Counted from the first letter of the stretch, positions 1 through 5,105 are shown. The stretch: DNA of 6,277 nucleotides from Clostridiales bacterium UBA1380 (GCA_002305445.1 DBRA01000013.1:1-6277); one strand, 5' to 3'. Made by a program: numbers and translations. Notes: a model not told the origin generated them from the letters alone.

Positions 1-254
1 TGGTCGGTGCCGGGCACCCACAGCGTGCGGTCGCCCTTCATCCTGCGCCAGCGGATCAGGATGTCCTGAAGCGTGTTGTCGAGCGCGTGACCCATATGAA
101 GCTGTCCCGTGATGTTCGGCGGCGGAATCACGATGCAGTAATGCGGCTTTGTCTTGTCGTCGTGCGGGCGGAAGTAGCCGCGGCTCTCCCACTCGGCGTA
201 CAGCCGGCTTTCGAAGTCGGCCGGATCGTAGGTTTTCGGCAGTTCTCTTTGCAT
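1..254 (-). CDS. valS: Valine--tRNA ligase (ValS), N-terminal part, cut by window edge
   Basis: This cytoplasmic class I aminoacyl-tRNA synthetase charges tRNA-Val with valine using ATP. Only the first 84 codons are in the window; the rest lies beyond position 1. The visible protein opens MQRELPKTYDP. It carries the N-terminal synthetase signature PPPNITGQLHMGHAL (residues 44-58), with HMGH at 53-56 as the HIGH motif that binds ATP, followed by the LQDILIRWRRMKGD helix (62-75) and WVPGTD (79-84). These blocks are typical of ValS rather than IleS or LeuS. The ATG at 254-252 is preceded by an AAAGGA ribosome binding site about 8 nt upstream. The gene starts 23 nt after the stop codon of the 107-residue ORF, and no promoter is seen in that gap, so valS is probably the second gene of the T-box-controlled operon. 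I am confident of the family. The editing and anticodon-binding domains cannot be judged. Confidence 0.95.
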   Translation of the reverse strand, partial: MQRELPKTYDPADFESRLYAEWESRGYFRPHDDKTKPHYCIVIPPPNITGQLHMGHALDNTLQDILIRWRRMKGDRTLWVPGTD

Positions 255-277
255 ATATAAAATCCTTTCGTGTTGTC

Positions 278-601
278 TTACGGCAGTGTTGCGATAAGTC
301 TGACGGGCAGGTCGCGCAGCGTGATGAACTCCGCGCCCTCGTCCATCGTCGTCCTCGGATGCTGTATTATGTCGCGGCCTATCTCGATGTCTGTATCGAT
401 GACGTAGAGGAAGCAGTCCTTCAGCGCGCCGTTGTGCGTTATCGGCCCTGCGCCGTATTTGTCGTATGAAAGCCGCGACGGCTTTCGCGCGAACGCCTCC
501 GCGAGCTCTCTCCAGCGGGTTATAGTGCTGCCCTCGCGCAGCGTTGTGAATTGTACGGGCGAGCCGTGATACCACGTCTCGCGGTTTTGTACAGCTGACA
601 C
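278..601 (-). CDS. Small uncharacterised protein (107 aa) between T-box leader and valS
   Basis: I do not recognise a named family. The start is a GTG at 601-599, with a strong GGGAGG ribosome binding site ending about 9 nt upstream; the stop is TAA at 278-280. The protein is soluble-looking, with no signal peptide or membrane segment. Visible elements in order are WYHGSP (10-15), LREGSTIT (21-28), FARKPSRLSY (37-46), ITHNG (54-58), CFLYVIDTDIEIG (63-75) and DEGAEFITLRDLPVRLI (87-103). An HG[ST] motif near the N-terminus, a mid-protein Tyr and a late Glu (H12, Y46, E91) loosely resemble the H-Y-E triad of ADP-ribosyltransferase-fold enzymes. That is inference only, and the protein is short for that fold. 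The gene lies directly downstream of the T-box terminator and 23 nt before valS, so its expression should follow tRNA-Val charging. The gene call is well supported; the function is unknown. Confidence 0.8.
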   Translation of the reverse strand: MSAVQNRETWYHGSPVQFTTLREGSTITRWRELAEAFARKPSRLSYDKYGAGPITHNGALKDCFLYVIDTDIEIGRDIIQHPRTTMDEGAEFITLRDLPVRLIATLP

Positions 602-625
602 TGTAAATCGCCTCCCTTTGGAAAC

Positions 626-662
626 AAAAAGCCCCGACCATGCGTTGCAGCATGGTCGGGGC
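626..662 (-). terminator. Regulated intrinsic terminator of the T-box leader
   Basis: On the minus strand, GCCCCGACCATG (651-662) and CATGGTCGGGGC (631-642) form a perfect 12-bp stem with an 8-nt loop, followed by five T's (626-630). The 5' arm contains CCCGAC, which is also the 3' strand of antiterminator helix A1, so terminator and antiterminator are mutually exclusive. Without uncharged tRNA, transcription should stop here, before the 107-residue gene and valS. Confidence 0.95.
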
Positions 663-937
663 GCGAAAACGGCGCGGTACCACCCGACTTCGCCGCCGAA
701 GCGGCGCTCTCATACGCGGTATATTAAAAGATACCGCATATTGCTCCCTTAACGCGGGAAACACGGCGGAAACTAACGGCGTTCCGGATTCGCATTAATA
801 AATGCTCACCCGGGGCGTCCTCGCGTCCGCGGCTCAGCAGGCGACAGCAAACGCGTCCGGCGGCGCCGCTTTCACCGTGTGCGGCGTTCTCTGTGCGTCG
901 GTGCTTGCGTCTGCACTCCTCATCGCAGCCCTTTAAT
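626..937 (-). promoter_or_regulatory. T-box riboswitch leader, probably tRNA-Val specific
   Basis: This leader RNA senses the charging state of a tRNA and lets transcription continue when uncharged tRNA binds. Read on the minus strand, the diagnostic T-box GGGTGGTACCGCG lies at 673-685. The antiterminator is canonical. Helix A1 pairs GTCGGG (683-688) with CCCGAC (655-660), helix A2 pairs GCGC (672-675) with GCGC (661-664), and the 5' side carries a 7-nt TGGTACC bulge. TGGT can pair with a tRNA end ACCA, and tRNA-Val has discriminator A. Stem I shows AGAGA (888-892) and a GGTGAAAG distal loop (869-876) closed by GCCGC/GCGGC. The triplet GTC (843-845), followed by a purine and 5 nt before CTGAG, fits a valine specifier. 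A stem III hairpin lies at 716-737 and a UUCG-loop hairpin at 691-706. The element and strand are certain; the specifier position was read by eye and is less sure. Confidence 0.95.
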
Positions 938-943
938 TTTGTA

Positions 944-972
944 ATTATATCACATGTAACTTAATTTGTCAA
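944..972 (-). promoter_or_regulatory. Consensus sigma-A type promoter of the T-box/valS operon
   Basis: On the minus strand, TTGACA (967-972) and TATAAT (944-949) are separated by exactly 17 bp, a full match to the housekeeping promoter consensus. Transcription should begin near 937, just ahead of the first T-box structures. The -35 box lies 8 bp from the -35 box of the divergent promoter for the phosphoesterase. Confidence 0.93.
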
Positions 973-980
973 GGCCGGCG

Positions 981-1009
981 TTGACTGCGCGCCGAGACGA
1001 TGATATAAT
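981..1009 (+). promoter_or_regulatory. Sigma-A type promoter of the phosphoesterase gene
   Basis: TTGACT (981-986) and TATAAT (1004-1009) with a 17-bp spacer match the consensus at 11 of 12 positions. Transcription would start near 1016, leaving a leader of about 34 nt before the ATG at 1050. This rules out the TTG at 966, which is in frame but lies upstream of the promoter. Confidence 0.88.
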
Positions 1010-1049
1010 TGCTGTTAAAGTGTATTATATTAAAGGTACGATTGAAGTT

Positions 1050-2003
1050 ATGGCCGGAAGACGCACCCATAAATACACAGCAGCGCTTCTCTTTATATTA
1101 TCGCTCCTTCTCGTCTCGTGCGGCGCGGGCGGCGATTTGCGCGTCGCATCGCGAGACGGGACCGTCACCTTCGCATGGATATCGGACACGCAGTATTACA
1201 GCGCGTACTTCCCGGACACTTTCATGGCGATGACAAATTACATCGCCGACGAAGCGGAAGCGGGGCGCGTCGACTGCGTGCTGCACACCGGCGACGTCGT
1301 CGACTACATCTACGGTTCCGAGCAGTGGGACATCGCGGACGGATGCATGAGCCGGCTCGACGGCGTCGTGCCGTACGTCGTCGCCGCCGGCAACCACGAC
1401 ACCGGCATGACGCTCGGCGACTACAGCGAGTACGGCGCGCGCTTCGGCGCGCACCGATTCAACAACACGCCCGGTTTCACCGTGGCCGACGACGGCCGCT
1501 TCGCATCTTATAAGATGAGCGCCGGCGGCGTCGACTGGCTCATCGTCGCGCTCGGATATAACTGCGGAGAGGATGCTGTAAACGAAGCCGCGCTCGCTCT
1601 CGAAGCTGAGCCTGACCGCACCGCCGTACTCATAACGCACGACTTTCTCGACTACGACGGAAGCCGCAGCGTTAACGGTCAATATCTGTGGGACACTCTC
1701 GTCGTGCCGTACGACAATGTGCGGCTCGTGCTGTGCGGCCACGTGCACAGCGCGGCGCGGCGCGTCGATACGCTCGACTCGGACGGCGACGGCGCGCCCG
1801 ACCGCTCCGTCGTGCAGCTGCTCGCCAATTACCAGAACACAGCCGACGGCGGAGGGGGCTGCATCCGGTTTCTGTCGTTCGACCCCGGATCGGGGGAACT
1901 TACGGTCGACACATACTCGCCGGCGGGCGACGCGTCAAAGTGCGGTTTCGGCTCCGAGTCCGACTTTTTTACAGTTCCGTTTGACTTCAACACAAGGCAA
2001 TAA
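1050..2003 (+). CDS. Lipoprotein of the calcineurin-like metallophosphoesterase superfamily
   Basis: This is predicted to be a membrane-anchored extracellular phosphoesterase with a two-metal active site; its substrate is unknown. The 317-residue protein starts at ATG 1050, the first good start after the promoter; AAAGG lies 13 nt upstream, a rather long spacing. The N-terminus is a lipoprotein signal peptide: basic residues, a hydrophobic stretch (about 11-22) and lipobox LVSC with Cys24 as the lipidated residue. Metal-binding motifs follow in family order: WISDTQ (D46, Q48), HTGDVVD (G81, D82), AAGNHD (N115, H116, D117), LITHD (H197) and CGHVH (H231, H233). All expected ligands are present, so the enzyme should be active. 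Between GHVH and the C-terminus lies DSDGDGAPD (243-251), an EF-hand-like acidic loop. The gene is single, divergent from the valS operon. No clear terminator follows it, so some read-through into tdh is possible. Superfamily is certain; the exact reaction is not. Confidence 0.93.
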   Translation: MAGRRTHKYTAALLFILSLLLVSCGAGGDLRVASRDGTVTFAWISDTQYYSAYFPDTFMAMTNYIADEAEAGRVDCVLHTGDVVDYIYGSEQWDIADGCMSRLDGVVPYVVAAGNHDTGMTLGDYSEYGARFGAHRFNNTPGFTVADDGRFASYKMSAGGVDWLIVALGYNCGEDAVNEAALALEAEPDRTAVLITHDFLDYDGSRSVNGQYLWDTLVVPYDNVRLVLCGHVHSAARRVDTLDSDGDGAPDRSVVQLLANYQNTADGGGGCIRFLSFDPGSGELTVDTYSPAGDASKCGFGSESDFFTVPFDFNTRQ

Positions 2004-2045
2004 ATATATCTGATTGTATCATAAATCTGTTCATATATGCGCTTT

Positions 2046-2061
2046 TATTCGATTTCGAATA
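2046..2061. repeat. 16-bp perfect palindrome in the tdh upstream region
   Basis: TATTCGA (2046-2052) and TCGAATA (2055-2061) form an inverted repeat around TT, flanked by TTT on the left and AAAAA on the right. It lies about 30 bp upstream of the proposed tdh -35 box. No T-tract follows on either strand, so it is not a normal terminator. It could be an operator. Confidence 0.5.
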
Positions 2062-2072
2062 CAAAAACGGCG

Positions 2073-2102
2073 GAAATGTGTACGTGTTTGTATATACATT
2101 TC
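2073..2102. repeat. Inverted repeat covering the proposed tdh -35 box
   Basis: GAAATGTGTA (2073-2082) faces TATACATTTC (2093-2102) across a 10-nt loop; all ten positions pair if one G-T pair is allowed. The right arm includes the proposed -35 hexamer (2093-2098). This could be a repressor site or a short leader hairpin. No T-tract follows. Confidence 0.45.
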
Positions 2103-2121
2103 GCACGCGGCGGACTATAAT
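2093..2121 (+). promoter_or_regulatory. Candidate promoter of tdh-kbl
   Basis: A perfect -10 TATAAT (2116-2121) stands 17 bp after TATACA (2093-2098), a 4-of-6 match to the -35 consensus. Transcription would begin near 2128 and leave a leader of about 45 nt. The weak -35 box and its overlap with an inverted repeat would fit a regulated promoter. Confidence 0.6.
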
Positions 2122-2138
2122 TATTATATACTTTTTGT

Positions 2139-2159
2139 AGCATTATACATGTATATGCT
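2139..2159 (+). repeat. Inverted repeat directly before the tdh ribosome binding site
   Basis: A 12-bp perfect palindrome TATACATGTATA (2144-2155) is extended by AGCA on the left and TGCT on the right with one bulged T. It ends immediately before GGAGG (2160-2164), which is 8 nt ahead of the tdh ATG. As RNA it would form a short hairpin beside the ribosome binding site; as DNA it could be an operator. Confidence 0.5.
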
Positions 2160-2172
2160 GGAGGCATAATAT

Positions 2173-3222
2173 ATGAAAGATACCATGTGGGCTGTAATCA
2201 AGCCCGAAGCAGCTCCCGGACTTAAGATGACGCGCATACCGGTTCCCGAAGTCGGACATAACGACGTCATGATAAAGATTCACAAGACGGCGATATGCGG
2301 CACCGACGTCCACATCTACAACTGGAACGACTGGGCGGAGAGCACGATAAAGCCGCCGATGACGATCGGCCATGAGTTCGTCGGCGAGATCGTTAAAATG
2401 GGTCCCGGCGTCAACGCCTACAGCATCGGCCAGCTCGTGTCGGGTGAGGGGCACATCGTCTGCGGCAGATGCCGCAACTGCCTTGCCGGCAATGGCCACC
2501 TCTGCCGCAACACAAAGGGCGTCGGTGTCAACCGCGACGGCGCTTTCGCGGAGTACCTCGTCATACCGGGCGAGAACGTGCGCCCCTGCTCGCCGAACAT
2601 ACCCGAGGAGATCTACTCCATATTCGACCCGTTCGGCAACGCCGTTCACACCGCGCTGACCTACGATATGCTCGGCGAGGACGTGCTTATAACCGGCGCC
2701 GGCCCGATCGGCATCATGGCCGCGGCCGTGTCGCAGTTCTCCGGCGCGCGCAACGTCGTCATCACCGACGTCAACGACTGGCGCCTCGACCTCGCGAAGA
2801 AGCTCGGCATAAAGCACACCGTCAACGTCAAGGAGCAGAGCCTGCCCGAGGTTATGCGCTCGCTCGGCATGCAGGAGGGCTTCGACGTCGGCCTTGAAAT
2901 GTCCGGCAGCGAGGCGGGTCTCAAGTCCATGATCGACAACATGATCTGCGGCGGACGCATCGCCCTGCTCGGCCTTCTCCCGAAGGACGCTCACGCCGAC
3001 TTCTCTAAGATCATATTCAACGGCCTTATGATCAAGGGCATCTACGGCCGCAAGCTGCACGAGACATGGTACAAGATGGCCGCGCTTATCGAGGCCGGCC
3101 TCGACATCAGCCCGATTATCACGCACCGCTTCAGCATCCGCGATTTCGAACTCGGCTTCGAGGCGATGAACTCCGGCCGCTCCGGCAAGGTCATCCTCGA
3201 CTGGTCCGACGTCAACGGCTGA
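2173..3222 (+). CDS. tdh: L-threonine 3-dehydrogenase, zinc-dependent
   Basis: This cytoplasmic enzyme oxidises L-threonine to 2-amino-3-ketobutyrate with NAD+, the first step of the threonine-to-glycine route. The 349-residue product is a zinc-containing medium-chain dehydrogenase, close to the usual length of about 340. The catalytic zinc site shows CGTD (C42, D45) and GHE (H67, E68). The structural zinc loop has C97, C100, C103 and C111. The Rossmann nucleotide-binding turn is GAGPIG (175-180), in VLITGAGPIG. ICGTDVHIYNWNDWA (41-55) is characteristic of TDH and separates it from sorbitol and alcohol dehydrogenases. The start at 2173 has GGAGG 8 nt upstream. kbl follows after 32 nt in the same direction and supplies the next enzyme, which supports the substrate call. 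No truncation or missing catalytic residue is seen. Confidence 0.96.
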   Translation: MKDTMWAVIKPEAAPGLKMTRIPVPEVGHNDVMIKIHKTAICGTDVHIYNWNDWAESTIKPPMTIGHEFVGEIVKMGPGVNAYSIGQLVSGEGHIVCGRCRNCLAGNGHLCRNTKGVGVNRDGAFAEYLVIPGENVRPCSPNIPEEIYSIFDPFGNAVHTALTYDMLGEDVLITGAGPIGIMAAAVSQFSGARNVVITDVNDWRLDLAKKLGIKHTVNVKEQSLPEVMRSLGMQEGFDVGLEMSGSEAGLKSMIDNMICGGRIALLGLLPKDAHADFSKIIFNGLMIKGIYGRKLHETWYKMAALIEAGLDISPIITHRFSIRDFELGFEAMNSGRSGKVILDWSDVNG

Positions 3223-3254
3223 TGCGCCGAATACGATAAGGAGACGTGATCATC

Positions 3255-4445
3255 ATGAATAAAAAAGAAGCGCTTGCGTCGTTTGCCGAAAGGGTCGACG
3301 CGATAAAAGAAGCGGGGACGCTTAAGCCCGAGCGCGTCATGAGCACGCCGCAGGGCGCTCTCGTCACAGCAGACGGCAAGCAGATCGTCAACATGTGCGC
3401 GAACAACTACCTCGGCCTCGCCGACGACTCGGAGCTGATCGCCGCCGCGAAGAGCACGATGGACGAGTTCGGCTACGGCCTTTCCTCCGTCCGCTTCATC
3501 TGCGGCACGCAGTCGCTGCACAAGACGCTTGAAAAAGCCGTTTCCGACTTCCTCGGAACTGACGACACGATACTCTACTCCTCCTGCTTCGACGCGAACG
3601 GCGGACTTTTCGAGTCCCTGCTCGGCGCGGACGACGCGATCGTATCAGACGAGCTGAACCATGCGAGCATCATAGACGGCGTCCGCCTTTGTAAGGCGAA
3701 GCGCTACCGCTACAAAAACAACGACATGGCCGACCTGCGCGAGAAGCTCGCCGCGGCGCGCGCCGAAAACGCGCGCATCATCGTCATCGCGACGGACGGC
3801 GTGTTCTCCATGGACGGCATCATCGCCAACCTGAAGGGCATCTGCGACCTCGCCGACGAGTTCGGCGCGCTCGTCATGGTCGACGACAGCCACGCAGTAG
3901 GATTTGTCGGCGAAAACGGCCGCGGAACGCCCGAGCACTGCGGCATCGAGGGCAGAGTTGACATTCTGACCGGCACGTTCGGCAAAGCGCTCGGCGGCGC
4001 TTCCGGCGGTTATACGTCCGGCCGCAAGGAGATCGTCGATCTGCTGCGCCAGGTGAGCCGCCCCTACCTGTTCTCGAACACGCTCGCCCCCGCCGTCGCC
4101 GGCGGCACGCTTAAGACGCTCGAGATACTGAAGAAGAGCGGAGCCGCGCGCGAAAAGCTGCGTTCCAACACGGCGCTCTTCCGCAGCCTGATGAAGGAAG
4201 CGGGCTTCGACATCATCGAAGGCACGCATCCGATCGTTCCGGTCATGCTCTACGACGAGCGCCTTGCGGGCGAGATGGCGAAGAAGCTGTACGAGCTGGG
4301 CGTTTACGCCGTCGGCTTCACTTATCCCGTCGTGCCGAAGGGACGCGCGCGCATCCGCACGCAGGTCAGCGCCGCGCACACCGAGGAGCAGCTGCGCTTT
4401 GCGGCCGAATGCTTCGTCAAGGCAAGAGACAGCGTAACGAAATAA
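3255..4445 (+). CDS. kbl: Glycine C-acetyltransferase (2-amino-3-ketobutyrate CoA ligase)
   Basis: This PLP enzyme cleaves 2-amino-3-ketobutyrate with CoA to glycine and acetyl-CoA, taking the unstable product of Tdh. The protein is 396 residues, against about 398 in E. coli. It belongs to the alpha-oxoamine synthase family. PLP lysine K244 lies in GTFGKALGGASGG, the PLP-stacking H136 in DELNHASI, D210 and H213 in VDDSHAVGF, and R368 in ARIRTQVSAAHT probably binds the substrate carboxylate. NNYLGL (50-55) and GSVRFICGTQ-like GLSSVRFICGTQ (75-86) are also typical. I chose ATG 3255 over the in-frame GTG at 3246 because AAGGAG (3238-3243) is only 2 nt from the GTG but 11 nt from the ATG. The gene shares an operon with tdh and ends before a strong terminator. 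KBL is preferred over AONS (BioF) because of the neighbour and the close motif match. Confidence 0.95.
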   Translation: MNKKEALASFAERVDAIKEAGTLKPERVMSTPQGALVTADGKQIVNMCANNYLGLADDSELIAAAKSTMDEFGYGLSSVRFICGTQSLHKTLEKAVSDFLGTDDTILYSSCFDANGGLFESLLGADDAIVSDELNHASIIDGVRLCKAKRYRYKNNDMADLREKLAAARAENARIIVIATDGVFSMDGIIANLKGICDLADEFGALVMVDDSHAVGFVGENGRGTPEHCGIEGRVDILTGTFGKALGGASGGYTSGRKEIVDLLRQVSRPYLFSNTLAPAVAGGTLKTLEILKKSGAAREKLRSNTALFRSLMKEAGFDIIEGTHPIVPVMLYDERLAGEMAKKLYELGVYAVGFTYPVVPKGRARIRTQVSAAHTEEQLRFAAECFVKARDSVTK

Positions 4446-4456
4446 TTCAGTCAATT

Positions 4457-4498
4457 ACCGGAGCTTCATTTATCAAAGTGAAGCTCCGGTTTCATTTT
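4457..4498 (+). terminator. Intrinsic terminator of the tdh-kbl operon
   Basis: ACCGGAGCTTCA (4457-4468) and TGAAGCTCCGGT (4479-4490) form a perfect 12-bp stem with a 10-nt loop, followed by TTCATTTT. It begins 11 nt after the kbl stop. There is no comparable T-tract on the other strand, so it works for the plus strand only. Confidence 0.92.
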
Positions 4499-4503
4499 AC
4501 CAA

Positions 4504-4534
4504 TTGAATTTATTTCGCCGCAATATGGTATAAT
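4504..4534 (+). promoter_or_regulatory. Possible upstream extended -10 promoter for perR
   Basis: TGGTATAAT (4526-4534) is an extended -10 element. A poor -35, TTGAAT (4504-4509), sits 19 bp upstream of the hexamer, which is longer than ideal. It would give a longer leader than the stronger promoter at 4569-4597. It may be a second start site or chance in an AT-rich spacer. Confidence 0.45.
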
Positions 4535-4568
4535 ATGAAATAATGCTGAATAATTTCGCGAACTACAC

Positions 4569-4597
4569 TTGACAAAACGGCAACGGGTAATTATAAT
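4569..4597 (+). promoter_or_regulatory. Consensus sigma-A type promoter of perR
   Basis: TTGACA (4569-4574) and TATAAT (4592-4597) are separated by 17 bp, a full consensus match. Transcription would start near 4604, leaving a leader of about 34 nt before ATG 4638. It lies inside an in-frame upstream extension of the ORF, which shows that the extension is not translated from this promoter. Confidence 0.9.
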
Positions 4598-4605
4598 AAT
4601 AACAG
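4591..4605 (+). promoter_or_regulatory. Per-box-like element over the perR -10 box
   Basis: TTATAAT-A-ATAACAG has a perfect left half and a 4-of-7 right half when compared with the 7-1-7 Per box TTATAATNATTATAA known from Bacillus PerR. It covers the -10 hexamer, so binding would block the promoter and would fit autoregulation. AT-rich -10 regions easily resemble Per boxes, so this is tentative. Confidence 0.4.
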
Positions 4606-4637
4606 TAACAGGAACTATTCTTAAATTCGGAGGGAGA

Positions 4638-5027
4638 ATGGGCAATACACGTCAGCGCGAGATCATATACGGCGTCGTTTGCGCTTCTCCCGAACACCTC
4701 GACGCCGAAGGCGTCCTCGAGGCAGCGCGTCATATCATGCCGAAGATAGCGGTCGGAACCGTCTACCGCAATCTTGCGGCGCTGTGCGACGCGGGTCTGC
4801 TGAGAAAAATAACAATGCCGAACGGGCCGGACCGCTACGACAAAAACGTCGCACCGCACGAGCACATCCTCTGCTCGAGCTGCGGAAGGATGTTCGACCT
4901 GTCTGTCGGCACAGACGAAATAGCGAAGCTCTTTAAAGATGAACCTTTCAAAATAACGGGCTTCACTCTGACAGTGGTCGGCACATGCAAAAACTGTCTG
5001 CTCAGGTCGCGCGCCCCGGGCGCGTAA
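4638..5027 (+). CDS. perR: Fur-family regulator, PerR type (peroxide-responsive repressor)
   Basis: This is probably a metal-dependent DNA-binding repressor that senses peroxide in the cytoplasm. The product is 129 residues, with a winged-helix domain (TRQREII from residue 4, recognition region VGTVYRNLAALCDAGLL 39-55) and a dimerisation domain. The structural zinc cysteines are present as C79/C82 (CSSCG) and C117/C120 (CKNC). Aligned by eye to Bacillus PerR, the regulatory-metal ligands are H20, D68, H74, H76 and D87. Asp rather than Glu at the last position is the feature that favours PerR over Fur. ATG 4638 is chosen because the promoter lies just upstream; GGAGG (4629-4633) is only 4 nt away. 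The N-terminus is about 17 residues shorter than in Bacillus PerR, lacking the first helix. Rubrerythrin, a classic PerR target, follows 78 bp downstream. Family is certain; PerR versus other Fur subtypes is likely but unproven. Confidence 0.85.
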   Translation: MGNTRQREIIYGVVCASPEHLDAEGVLEAARHIMPKIAVGTVYRNLAALCDAGLLRKITMPNGPDRYDKNVAPHEHILCSSCGRMFDLSVGTDEIAKLFKDEPFKITGFTLTVVGTCKNCLLRSRAPGA

Positions 5028-5044
5028 ATCGCGTTCCCTGTCCA

Positions 5045-5062
5045 TGTTACCCTAAGGTAACA
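5045..5062. repeat. 18-bp perfect inverted repeat upstream of rubrerythrin
   Basis: TGTTACC (5045-5051) and GGTAACA (5056-5062) flank CTAA. The repeat sits in the 78-bp perR-rbr gap, just ahead of a weak -10-like TATTAA (5065-5070). It has no T-tract and does not resemble a Per box. The likely role is a binding site for a dimeric regulator of rubrerythrin. No convincing -35 box is visible, so rbr may also be read from the perR promoter. Confidence 0.6.
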
Positions 5063-5105
5063 GATATTAAATAAACAATCTAATATTTTAAGGAGAGAAA
5101 ACTTT

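Noticed and set aside
149..469. Plus-strand 106-codon frame over the valS start and the small gene
   Set aside because: It overlaps two well-supported minus-strand genes, has no ribosome binding site, and its arginine-rich product is typical of an antisense frame.
966..1049. N-terminal extension of the phosphoesterase from TTG 966
   Set aside because: The extension spans the gene's own promoter (981-1009) and would put 28 residues ahead of a lipoprotein signal peptide, which must be at the N-terminus.
1098..1748. Long minus-strand open frame (216 codons) opposite the phosphoesterase
   Set aside because: It is a shadow of the GC-rich plus-strand gene: the plus strand has a signal peptide, all phosphoesterase motifs, a promoter and a correct stop, while the minus product is low-complexity and resembles no family.
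2143..3126. Minus-strand open frame of 327 codons opposite tdh
   Set aside because: The plus strand encodes an intact threonine dehydrogenase with every zinc ligand. The antisense frame stays open only because of codon-position GC bias, and it has no ribosome binding site or recognisable motif.
4569..4637. N-terminal extension of PerR from TTG 4569
   Set aside because: It starts on the -35 box of a perfect promoter whose transcript begins near 4604. The extension is isoleucine/threonine-rich and unlike any Fur-family N-terminus.
5010..5024. GC-rich palindrome CGCGCCC-C-GGGCGCG at the end of perR, as a terminator
   Set aside because: The arms are separated by one base, so only a shortened stem can form in RNA, and no T-tract follows. 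It lies within the last codons of perR and is probably codon-driven.
5081..5086. TAATAT as the -10 box of rubrerythrin
   Set aside because: Transcription would then start at about 5093, inside the ribosome binding site AAGGAG (5090-5095), so the message would lack a working site.
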